Origin: DASWUZ01 sp036401375
Lineage (GTDB): Bacteria; Acidobacteriota; Terriglobia; Terriglobales; Acidobacteriaceae
Direction: 5' to 3'
Assembly: GCA_036401375.1 (NCBI GenBank)
Contig: DASWVB010000012.1
Location: forward strand, 248,001 to 312,000
Length of the DNA: 64,000 nt
How positions within the stretch are numbered: position 1 is the first letter of the stretch; every line of letters begins with the position of its first letter. This document shows positions 42,973-50,818 of this stretch, one piece after another. The translations under genes were made by a program, and so were the position numbers. The notes below the pieces were generated by a model. The model had not been told where the DNA came from. It made no database searches and was given only the letters and a program-made list of their open reading frames with translations.

Positions 42973-44265
42973 TCAAGGAGCGGAGTAAACCAGGCGCCCT
43001 TCGCTGATCGTGGCGCGTACCTTGCCCTGCATCGTCCAGCCGTCAAAGGGAGTGTTCCGCGACTTAGATTTGGAATGGCCGGCGCGATAGAGCCACTCCG
43101 CCTCAGGATCGAAGACAACCACGTCGGCGAAGGAACCCACCGCAAGGCTGCCGCGCCCCGCAAGCCCTAGAACGCCCGCCGGCTGCGCACTCAGCAGCGC
43201 GATCACGCGGCTCAGTGAGAGCCCATGCTGCTTATGTAACAGTAGCAGCGACAGACCGAGCGCGGTCTCGAGTCCGATGATCCCATTCGGCGCGCGCTCA
43301 AACTCCTGCTGCTTCTCATGCACCGCATGCGGCGCGTGATCGGTCGCGATGCAGTCGACCGCTCCATCGAAGATCCCGGCGATCATTGCGTCGCGGTCGG
43401 CGACGGAGCGCAGCGGCGGATTCATCTTTGCGTTCGTCTCGTAGTCCGCGACCGCCTCCTCGGTCAGGAGAAAGTGATGTGGAGCAACCTCGCACGTGAC
43501 CTGCAGGCCGGCCTCCCGGGCACGCCGCACCGCCTCCAGCGCCGCCGCCGTCGACAGATGCGCAACATGCAGGTGGGCACGCTCATCCTTAAGCGCCGCG
43601 AGCAGGCGGATGTCCCTCTCGACCAGCCCCGACTCCGCCTCTGAGGTCATTCCGCGCAGGCCGAGGCGAAAGGCCAGGGCCCCGGCGTTCATTGAGCAGC
43701 CGCCCGTCAGCCGCGTGTCTTCCGCATGTTGAATCACCGGAAGGCCTGCCCGTGCAGCGCTCGCGAGCACTCGCCGCATGATGCTCTCATCGAGGATCGG
43801 CTTGCCGTCGTCGCTCACCGCAACCGCGCCCGCCGCCTGGAGCGGTTTGAAGTCAGTCAGCCGCTCGCCCATGCTGCCGCGCGTCGCCGCCGCGATGGGA
43901 AACACCCGCGCACTCGCGCCTCGCTCCGGCTCCTGCATCCAGCGCGTGATCTCCGCGGTGTCGTTGACCGGAACGGTGTTCGGCATCGCGCAGACGCTGG
44001 TGAAGCCGCCCGCCGCAGCCGCAGCCGTTCCCGTCGCAATTGTCTCCTTGTAGCCCTGGCCCGGCTCACGCAGATGCACGTGAATATCGACCAGCCCGGG
44101 TGCGACCACCAGCCCTGCCGCCTCGAATATCTCCGCCCGGTGCGCGGCCGCAACGGTGTCGAGCGCGCGCGGTAGCTCAACCGCGAAGACGCGGCCATCG
44201 ACCAGCAGCAGATCGCGCTCGCCATCGATCCCCGCAGCCGGATCGATCAGCCGCCCTCCGCGCAC
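42973..44265 (-). CDS. pyrC: dihydroorotase
   Basis: 430-aa class I (PyrC/AllB type) dihydroorotase with metal site DIHVHLREPG, substrate loop GFTSVCAMPNT, HAED, VAHLSTAAAL and the Asp in CIATDHAPHA. It cyclises carbamoyl-aspartate to dihydroorotate. The GTG start lies 11 bp after pyrB. It is the last gene of pyrR-pyrB-pyrC. Confidence 0.94.
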   Translation of the reverse strand: MRGGRLIDPAAGIDGERDLLLVDGRVFAVELPRALDTVAAAHRAEIFEAAGLVVAPGLVDIHVHLREPGQGYKETIATGTAAAAAGGFTSVCAMPNTVPVNDTAEITRWMQEPERGASARVFPIAAATRGSMGERLTDFKPLQAAGAVAVSDDGKPILDESIMRRVLASAARAGLPVIQHAEDTRLTGGCSMNAGALAFRLGLRGMTSEAESGLVERDIRLLAALKDERAHLHVAHLSTAAALEAVRRAREAGLQVTCEVAPHHFLLTEEAVADYETNAKMNPPLRSVADRDAMIAGIFDGAVDCIATDHAPHAVHEKQQEFERAPNGIIGLETALGLSLLLLHKQHGLSLSRVIALLSAQPAGVLGLAGRGSLAVGSFADVVVFDPEAEWLYRAGHSKSKSRNTPFDGWTMQGKVRATISEGRLVYSAP

Positions 44266-44276
44266 CAGCAGGGAAT

Positions 44277-45467
44277 TCAGGAGCGTCCACCCTTCTTTGC
44301 CGCGCGCTTCTTTACGGCAGGTTTTTGATTGGGTGCGGCCGCAGCCTGACGAGCAGTCTTTGCGGGCCCAAGCGCCGCCGGGCCGCCGCTCAGAGCACGC
44401 TCGACCAGCGCCATGCGGATCGCAACTCCGTGCCGCACCTGTTCCGTGATGGCGGATTGCGGCCCATCGGCCACTTCGCTGGTGATCTCAAGTCCCCGGA
44501 TCATCGGCCCAGGATGCATCACCAGCGCGCGAGGAGCATGCGCAGCCATACGCTCCGCATTCGCCTGGTAGCTCACCTTGTATGCCTCGAGATCGACCTC
44601 GAGGCCCGCCAGACGCTCGGCCTGGATGCGCAGCATCATCACCGCATCGCAGCGCCGAAGCGCCGCGTCGAAGTCGCGCTCGATTTCGACGCCCGGCCCA
44701 ATCTCCACAGCCACATCGGGCAACAGCGCCGCCGGCCCGCACAGCAGCACGCGAGCGCCAAGCCGCGGCAGCAGCAACGCATTTGAACGCGCGACGCGGC
44801 TATGCCGGATGTCTCCCACGATGGCGACCGTCACGCCGGCCAGCGTCCGCTCGTCGATCGTCTTCGTCGCGAGACCGGGCAGCCTGGCGAGCATGGTGCG
44901 CAGATCGAGCAGGGCCTGCGAGGGGTGCTCGTGCATTCCATCGCCCGCATTGATCACCGGCAGCCCGGTGCTGCGCGCCAGCAGGTAAGGCGCGCCTGAG
45001 GAGAGGTGCCGCAGGATGATCAACTCCGCCCCCAGCGCCCTCAGCGTCAGCCCGGTGTCGTGCAGCGACTCGCCCTTCTCGATGCTCGAGGAGAGGGAAC
45101 TGATGAGCGTAGTGTCGGCCCCCAGCCCCTTCGCCGCCAGCTCAAAGGAGGTGCGCGTCCGCGTGCTCGACTCGTAGAACAGCAGCGCCACGCGCCGCTT
45201 CTGCAGCCGCAGCATGCGCTTGAGCGGATCTTCATTCTCGAGCGTAGTCGCAGTCGCCAGGATGGCGGCGATCTCCGCGAGGCTGAGATCGAGGACGGAG
45301 AGCAGCGACCCCGGCGCATGCACAGGCCGGGTCGGTCCGGTCAGTCCGGTCAGTGCAGGCGGTGCGATCGCTGGCGCCGCCTCGTTCAAGCGGGCCGATG
45401 GATTTACGAACAGGTCAGCAGGAGTTGCAGGGTCAGGCAGCGTCGAGGTGGCTCTCTGCGTCGGCAT
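44277..45467 (-). CDS. pyrB: aspartate carbamoyltransferase catalytic subunit, extended termini
   Basis: 396-aa ATCase, about 85 residues longer than usual. Catalytic motifs are complete: ESSTRTRTSFELA, EKGESLHDT, HPSQALLDL and MHPGPMIRGLEI. About 50 extra N-terminal residues include an Ala/Pro/Thr segment with a short LTGLTGPT repeat from a DNA tandem. The last about 30 residues are a Lys/Ala basic tail (KKRAAKKGGRS). No pyrI is adjacent. It starts 9 bp after pyrR. Confidence 0.94.
   Translation of the reverse strand: MPTQRATSTLPDPATPADLFVNPSARLNEAAPAIAPPALTGLTGPTRPVHAPGSLLSVLDLSLAEIAAILATATTLENEDPLKRMLRLQKRRVALLFYESSTRTRTSFELAAKGLGADTTLISSLSSSIEKGESLHDTGLTLRALGAELIILRHLSSGAPYLLARSTGLPVINAGDGMHEHPSQALLDLRTMLARLPGLATKTIDERTLAGVTVAIVGDIRHSRVARSNALLLPRLGARVLLCGPAALLPDVAVEIGPGVEIERDFDAALRRCDAVMMLRIQAERLAGLEVDLEAYKVSYQANAERMAAHAPRALVMHPGPMIRGLEITSEVADGPQSAITEQVRHGVAIRMALVERALSGGPAALGPAKTARQAAAAPNQKPAVKKRAAKKGGRS
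45327..45360 (-). repeat. short GTCCGGTCA tandem in pyrB 5' region
   Basis: Three imperfect 9-bp units encode the LTGLTGPT repeat in the non-conserved N-terminal extension of the ATCase. Confidence 0.55.
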
Positions 45468-45476
45468 GGTCAGGCG

Positions 45477-46040
45477 CTAGTCGGTCCGCTCAACCAGCAG
45501 CACCTGCTCGTCGTCATCCACTTCCTGCAGCTTGACCTCGATGATCTCGCGGCTCGAGGTCGGCACCAGCCGGCCGACAAAGGTGGCCTCGATGGGCAGT
45601 TCGCGATGGCCGCGATCGATCAGCACCAGCAGTTGAACGCGGCGCGGCCGCCCATGATCAAAGAGGGCATCGAGCGCCGCGCGGATCGTCCGCCCGGTAT
45701 AAAGCACATCGTCCACCAGCACGATGTCGCGCCCCGTCACGTCAAAACCAACGCTGCCCGGGCTCACCACCGGGCGCACGTCCCGGGTCGAGAGATCGTC
45801 GCGATAGAAGCTGATGTCGAGCGTGCCGGTATCGGTCCTGCTCTTTTCGATGCCGCTGATCAGCCCGCCCAGCCGCTCCGCCAGGGGCACTCCGCGGCGC
45901 TTGATTCCGATCAATCCGATGTTGTTGGCGCCGTTATTCTTCTCGATGATCTCGTGCGCCAGCCGCACCAGCGTCCTCTGGATCTCGGACGCAGACATGA
46001 TTCGGGCTTTCTCTCGAAGGGCGGGATAGGTGTCTGGCAT
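45477..46040 (-). CDS. pyrR: PyrR bifunctional pyrimidine regulator / uracil phosphoribosyltransferase
   Basis: 187-aa phosphoribosyltransferase-fold protein: IGIKRRGVPLAERL, the PRPP loop DIVLVDDVLYTGRTIRAAL and the C-terminal VKLQEVDDDEQV are typical of PyrR. In Gram-positives PyrR binds UMP and attenuates the operon. Here only 45 bp separate it from the upstream gene and I see no attenuator there, so the regulatory mode is uncertain. ATG 46040 or 45998 could be the start. Confidence 0.93.
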   Translation of the reverse strand: MPDTYPALREKARIMSASEIQRTLVRLAHEIIEKNNGANNIGLIGIKRRGVPLAERLGGLISGIEKSRTDTGTLDISFYRDDLSTRDVRPVVSPGSVGFDVTGRDIVLVDDVLYTGRTIRAALDALFDHGRPRRVQLLVLIDRGHRELPIEATFVGRLVPTSSREIIEVKLQEVDDDEQVLLVERTD

Positions 46041-46085
46041 AAGGCTCTTGCCGGATGATACGAGGCTTGTCGAGTGCGGGCAAGC

Positions 46086-46769
46086 TTAACGGTTCTTCAT
46101 CATCATGCGCCGCACCGAAAACACCTTCGCTCCCAGCGCTCCGCCGATCACCGAGAAGAGGAAGATCGATGCCGCCCAGGCGAAGGTGGCAAACAGCATC
46201 GCCGCGGCGCGGCCCTCGGGGCTGATCAATGCCGCAGGAAAGCCGGGCATGGTCGCCTGCGAGTTCGGGTTCTGCGCGTAGGACGCCATCAGCGCCGCGA
46301 TCAGGATCTCCACCTCTTTGTCCGGCTGCCCGCCCCGGTGCAGCGCGTATCGCTCCAGCACCATCATCGCGCCGTTAGCTGTCGAACACAGCAGTGCCGC
46401 GGCCAGCCCCAGCACCATGCCGATCCTGATGCCCACGCGGGTGTTGAGCAGCGCCAGCGCCGCCCGGCGCCGGTAGAGGTTTACGGCGGCCACCGATCCC
46501 GCCACGACCCACAGGCAAAGCCCCGAGGCGAGGGGAAGCAGGTTGGAACTTAGAAGACCCACCGGTATCGAGAAGACCAGGCCCGCCAAGATGGCGTCCC
46601 TCCAGGAGGCCTCGCGGCCCTCCTTGCCCGGCTGGTCCGCACGCGCCGCGTCAAAGGGCTCGACTCCCTCCGCACCCTCCTCGATCCGCAGCTGCGGCGC
46701 ACCGCAGTTGGGGCAGAAAGGGTCGTGAGGAACCAGCGTCCCGCCGCACCGATGGCAGAGTAACTCCAT
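46086..46769 (-). CDS. zinc-ribbon integral membrane protein
   Basis: 227-aa protein beginning MELLCHRCGGTLVPHDPFCPNCG, a zinc ribbon with two CxxC pairs, followed by a charged linker and about four membrane helices (about 73-92, 95-112, 124-145 and 190-215). No known family assigned. It is the gene just upstream of pyrR on the same strand and may share transcription with it. Confidence 0.7.
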   Translation of the reverse strand: MELLCHRCGGTLVPHDPFCPNCGAPQLRIEEGAEGVEPFDAARADQPGKEGREASWRDAILAGLVFSIPVGLLSSNLLPLASGLCLWVVAGSVAAVNLYRRRAALALLNTRVGIRIGMVLGLAAALLCSTANGAMMVLERYALHRGGQPDKEVEILIAALMASYAQNPNSQATMPGFPAALISPEGRAAAMLFATFAWAASIFLFSVIGGALGAKVFSVRRMMMKNR

Positions 46770-46864
46770 TGCCTTGAAGCTATCGGAGGCCGAGCCGAAT
46801 TGCAATGCAACCGCACGCCGGAACTCATGCGAAGCTCCTCGATACTGGTCCCTGCAGCTACCGG

Positions 46865-47491
46865 CTAGTTACTCACGTCTCCGCTGCTCGAGCCGGGAAG
46901 ATCCAGCTCCACCAGCCCGAACTTGGTGAAGTCGTCGCCGCTCTTGCTGTCGATCCCGACGATATGCTGATGCCGCTTTGACCCGGCCTTCAGCGAGAGG
47001 CCGCTGCCATCATCGCCGGCAGCGATATGCGTCCTGCCATGTACTCCCTGCGTGTCGTCGCAGGTCAGCCCTTCGCGGGTCACGTTCGGCATGCCCACGG
47101 GAGTCTTCCCGTTGCACTCGATCACGTCCCCGTACCGCCCCAGCGCCTTCCTGTAAAAGGCAACCACCTTATCCTGCGAATCGTTGCTGCGGTAGCTCAC
47201 CACCTTCAGCCGCATCTGCCAGTCGCCAAAGCCCATGTGAATGTCAGCCGACTTGTTGTCGCCATCATGGTCCTGATCGAGCTTTGCGCCGGGGTAGAGC
47301 GGCAGACCGGTATCCGCCGCCGAGACTGCATCCGCGTTCACGTGCACGCCTCCAAAGGGAGTGTCGATCTTCACATTCTTGTCATGACCGTCGGCGCTCT
47401 TCTCCACGTCAACGCGACAGGCGCACAACCATCCGGCCAGGGCAGCCGCAGCGACAACACACAGCAAACGACCGAAATCACGCTTCATCAT
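46865..47491 (-). CDS. putative lipoprotein of unknown function
   Basis: 208-aa exported protein. Signal MMKRDFGRLLCVVAAAALAGWLCAC ends in a lipobox-like LCAC. The mature part is hydrophilic and contains LPLYPGAKLDQDHDGDNKSADIHMGFG, a pattern of periplasmic proteins with a conserved YPGA motif. GGAG lies 6 bp before ATG 47491; ATG 47488 is equally possible and the longer frame is unsupported. Function unknown. Confidence 0.7.
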   Translation of the reverse strand: MMKRDFGRLLCVVAAAALAGWLCACRVDVEKSADGHDKNVKIDTPFGGVHVNADAVSAADTGLPLYPGAKLDQDHDGDNKSADIHMGFGDWQMRLKVVSYRSNDSQDKVVAFYRKALGRYGDVIECNGKTPVGMPNVTREGLTCDDTQGVHGRTHIAAGDDGSGLSLKAGSKRHQHIVGIDSKSGDDFTKFGLVELDLPGSSSGDVSN

Positions 47492-47679
47492 CAGCATCTC
47501 CTGCACCGGCCCGCGACCCGCGCCGGCGTTCTCCGGCCGGCGCCCTGCAAGCCTACAGCAGTAGTACGCAGGGCAGACAGTCGCCGTTCCCCTCAGAGCC
47601 GGCCCGGCCGGGAAGCGGCTCGGCGCAGCACCCCGCAGTGTATGCTTCTTCCTGTCACCCCGCACTGCAAAAAGGTCCC

Positions 47680-48630
47680 ATGGAACCCCTCAACGTAGCC
47701 TTGCTCGTCGCCGGAATCGTCGCGCTCATCGTGCTGCTGATCGTGATCTTCAACACCGCGTACACGGTCCGCACGGCCACCGTCGGCATCGTGGAGCGCT
47801 TCGGCAAGTTCCATCGCATCGTCCAGCCCGGCCTGCACCTCAGGATTCCTTTCGTCGAGCGGGTCTACTACACCGACCTCCAGGTACAGCAGGCCCAGGT
47901 GCAGGTCGAGACCAAGACCCGCGACAACGTTTTCGTGCAGATACCGGTCTCGGTGCAGTATCAGGTGCTGCCCGACAAGGTCTACGAGAGCTTCTACCGG
48001 CTCTCGCGCCCGCAGAAGCAGATCGAGAGCTGGGTCTTCAACTCGATCCTCGGACACGTGCCCAAGCTCACCCTCGACGAGACCTTTGAGCAGCAGGGCT
48101 CGATCTCCGCGGCCGTCAAGACCGATCTGGACACGGTGATGAGCGGCTTCGGATTCAACATCCTCAACGCGCTGGTCACCGACATCACGCCTGATCCCAA
48201 GGTCAAATCCGCCATGAACGACATCAACGCCGCCCAGCGCGAACAGGTCGCAGCCCAGGCGCGCGGCGAGGCGGAGAAGATCCTCAAGGTGAAGCAGGCG
48301 GAGGCCGAAGCGGAGGCCAAGGCGCTCTCCGGCAAGGGCATCGCGGCCCAGCGGCAGGCCATCATCGAGGGCTTGCGCACCTCGGTCGAACACTTCCGCG
48401 AGGCCATCCCGGGCACCCAGCCCGAGGACGTGATGGCGCTCGTCCTTCTAACTCAATACTTCGATACTTTAAAGGACATCGGAGCCCACGCCGGCTCGAA
48501 TACGATCTTCCTGCCAAACAGCCCCTCGGCGGCCAACGACTACCTCACCCAGATCCTGGCCGGCCTGAGAGGCAGCGCCCTGGGAGTGAAGCCGCCACCC
48601 CCGATCAAGCCGGAGAGCCCTACTCCCTGA
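47680..48630 (+). CDS. SPFH/band 7 (stomatin-like) membrane protein
   Basis: 316-aa protein with an N-terminal membrane helix (about 8-27) and an SPFH domain (about 30-190: VGIVERFGKFHRIVQPGLHLRIPFVERVYYTDLQ). A heptad-rich region follows (QREQVAAQARGEAEKILKVKQAEAEAEAKAL). Such proteins form oligomeric membrane microdomain cages, often controlling proteases. ATG 47680 is chosen because the long upstream open frame lacks family sequence. No NfeD partner gene is adjacent. Confidence 0.9.
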   Translation: MEPLNVALLVAGIVALIVLLIVIFNTAYTVRTATVGIVERFGKFHRIVQPGLHLRIPFVERVYYTDLQVQQAQVQVETKTRDNVFVQIPVSVQYQVLPDKVYESFYRLSRPQKQIESWVFNSILGHVPKLTLDETFEQQGSISAAVKTDLDTVMSGFGFNILNALVTDITPDPKVKSAMNDINAAQREQVAAQARGEAEKILKVKQAEAEAEAKALSGKGIAAQRQAIIEGLRTSVEHFREAIPGTQPEDVMALVLLTQYFDTLKDIGAHAGSNTIFLPNSPSAANDYLTQILAGLRGSALGVKPPPPIKPESPTP

Positions 48631-48674
48631 TTCCTGAGCCCTGAGCTTATCCCGGACCCCAGCCCTCGCCTACG

Positions 48675-49184
48675 CTACTCCTCGAACAAATTAGAACGGT
48701 CCGCCTCGGCTCGTATCACCCGGCGTACCCGCGGGGACCTCGGCGAAGAGAGCACCGCAAGCAGATCGCGCAGCTCCGATCGAACCCGCAACAATCGCTC
48801 CCGCGGCCCGTCCTCGACCACCGGCAGCGGCAGCTCAGGCTGGCCCAGCCTCCGGCGTCCCGGGGCAGGGCGCGGATTGCGTGCTCGCTCCTCGGCCTCG
48901 GCTCTCGCCTCGACCTGGAAGGCCTGCCGCGCACCCGCGATGGTGTAACCCTCGTCATACAGCAGGCGCTTGATGCGCAGAGCAGTCTCGACGTCGCGCT
49001 TGCGATAGAGTCTCTGCCCGGTGCCGCTCTTGTTCGGCCGCAGCGGGCTAAACTCGCTCTCCCAGAACCGCAGGACGTAGGCCGGAACCGCGCACAGACG
49101 CGCCACCTCTCCGATGCGGAAGTAGAGCTTATCGGGGATATCGGGCTTGGGCGCGCCCTCGGTCGGCGACGATTGACTGGCCAT
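48675..49184 (-). CDS. MerR-family transcriptional regulator
   Basis: 169-aa protein with a MerR winged helix-turn-helix at about residues 20-90 (YFRIGEVARLCAVPAYVLRFWESEFSPLRP, then GQRLYRKRDVETALRIKRLL). The C-terminus is Arg/Glu-rich with no Cys metal site, so it belongs to the short MerR_1 type common next to integration-host-factor or phenylalanyl-tRNA genes. ATG 49184 starts the conserved region. Confidence 0.88.
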   Translation of the reverse strand: MASQSSPTEGAPKPDIPDKLYFRIGEVARLCAVPAYVLRFWESEFSPLRPNKSGTGQRLYRKRDVETALRIKRLLYDEGYTIAGARQAFQVEARAEAEERARNPRPAPGRRRLGQPELPLPVVEDGPRERLLRVRSELRDLLAVLSSPRSPRVRRVIRAEADRSNLFEE

Positions 49185-49403
49185 AGTTGGACGCGAGGCA
49201 GCCTCGGTCACCCAAAGTATAGGCCCGTGCACCCGCTCCCGCAGCAGGATTTTGCGCGCCCTGCCACTCCGCCGCCACTCCGTAAACTCGCCCGCCGAGC
49301 GCCTTACCCGCGGCGCAGGTCTCAGCTGCAGTCTCGCCCCGGCTGTCTGCCGCATCGAAGCGGCCGTAGCCGGGATACCAAACCCGGCTCGGCCAGCTCG
49401 TCC

Positions 49404-50528
49404 CTAAACTCCCTGCTCAGCCGCCGCGATCGGCTGCCGAGCAGGATTCTCCCGGCTGGCCGCGCGCAGATACTGCTTCGGCCACGATGCGGAGTAGTCG
49501 AGCTTCTGCGCCGCATGCAGAGGCCAGTAGGGATCGCGCAGAAACTCCCGCGCCAGCAGCACCGCATCCGCCTGTCCTGTAGATAAGATCTGCTCCGCCT
49601 GCTCCGCATCCGTGATCATCCCGACCGCCCCCGCAGGTATCTGCGCCTCTCTCCGAATCTGGGCGGCAAAGGGCGTCTGGTAGCCGGGACCGACTGGTAT
49701 CGCGACGCCCGGCACAAGCCCGCCTGAGGAGACGTCGATCATGTCCACTCCGCGCCCCTTGAGCAGCCTGGCCAGCTCTACCGACTGCGGCAGGTCCCAG
49801 CCACCCTCCGCCCAGTCCGAGGCTGAAATACGCACCAGCAGCGGCAGCTCCAGCGGCCACACCTCGCGGATCGCATCGACTACCTCGAGCAGCAGGCGCG
49901 TGCGGTTGTCAAAGGAGCCGCCATGGCCGTCGCCGCGCCGGTTGCTGAGCGGAGAGAGAAATTCATTCAGCAGGTAGCCATGTGCCGCATGCACCTCGAC
50001 CACGTCGAAGCCCGCGTTGAGCGCCCTCGTGGCGGCCCGTCGAAAGGCCTCCGTCACCCGGGCGATGCCGTCCCCATCGAGGGCCTGCGGAAGGGGGTAA
50101 TGAGGCGCAAAGGGAATTGCGCTCGGGCCAAACACGTTCGTCCAGCCGCCATTCGCGGGGGAAACCAGCCCGTCTCCAAGCCAGGGCACAGACGTGCTCG
50201 CCTTGCGGCCGGCGTGGGCCAGCTGCACCCCGGCCCGCGTCCCCTGCGCGTGCAGGAAGTTCGCAATCCGTCTCAGCTCCGGGACGTGTTCATCTTTCCA
50301 GATGCCGAGGTCCTGCGGAGAGATGCGGCCCTCCGGCAGCACGGCCGCAGCCTCGGTAATAGCGAGCGCCGCTCCGCCGACCGCCCGGCTGCCCAGGTTC
50401 ACCAGGTGCCAGTCGTTGGCAAAGCCGTCCACGCTCGAATACTGGCACATGGGCGAAACAAAGATGCGGCTCGGAAAAGTGATTCCAGCCAAAGTGAGAG
50501 GAGTAAACAGGTGGGGGATGGAAGACAT
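49404..50528 (-). CDS. YqjM/NamA-type NADPH dehydrogenase (old yellow enzyme)
   Basis: 374-aa FMN ene-reductase of the thermophilic-like class: SPMCQYSS with the redox-tuning Cys, WHLVNLGSRAVGG, QLAHAGRKAS, VEVHAAHGYLLNEFLSPLSN and the C-terminal ADAVLLAREFLRDPYWPLHAA. It reduces alpha,beta-unsaturated carbonyls with NADPH. It is distinct in subclass from the NemA-like enzyme at 29.4 kb. Confidence 0.92.
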   Translation of the reverse strand: MSSIPHLFTPLTLAGITFPSRIFVSPMCQYSSVDGFANDWHLVNLGSRAVGGAALAITEAAAVLPEGRISPQDLGIWKDEHVPELRRIANFLHAQGTRAGVQLAHAGRKASTSVPWLGDGLVSPANGGWTNVFGPSAIPFAPHYPLPQALDGDGIARVTEAFRRAATRALNAGFDVVEVHAAHGYLLNEFLSPLSNRRGDGHGGSFDNRTRLLLEVVDAIREVWPLELPLLVRISASDWAEGGWDLPQSVELARLLKGRGVDMIDVSSGGLVPGVAIPVGPGYQTPFAAQIRREAQIPAGAVGMITDAEQAEQILSTGQADAVLLAREFLRDPYWPLHAAQKLDYSASWPKQYLRAASRENPARQPIAAAEQGV

Positions 50529-50707
50529 GTAACGGGCTCTCGGTGCCGATCAGATTCGAGGAGCCGGGCGGGACCGGCTTTGAAACCAGCCGGCCCCGCA
50601 GCCCTCGCCAGCACCCCTCTTAGATGGGGAACATTACGGCGGGATTCTTTCCCATTCGCGCGGGCACGAGAGACCGCTGCATCTCCGCTGACTGAAAACG
50701 GGAGGGT

Positions 50708-50735
50708 GCCCATGTCTCGCGCTTGAGACATGGGC
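50708..50735. repeat. REP-like hairpin in intergenic region
   Basis: Perfect 11-bp inverted repeat GCCCATGTCTC / GAGACATGGGC with a 6-nt loop (50719-50724), preceded by GGAGGGT. No T-run follows. The form resembles palindromic intergenic repeats scattered in acidobacterial genomes; it could also act as a bidirectional terminator between two minus-strand genes. Confidence 0.65.
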
Positions 50736-50818
50736 CTCAAGGGCGAGACTTTCACTATGTGCGACAGGCTACCGGCGTCTAGCGCCTGACGCGGCAGCCT
50801 CCGCTTTATGTTCCAAAG

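Noticed and set aside
46978..47679. Long upstream extension of the SPFH frame
   Set aside because: It is antisense to a lipoprotein gene with a clear signal peptide; the SPFH family starts at the ATG at 47680.
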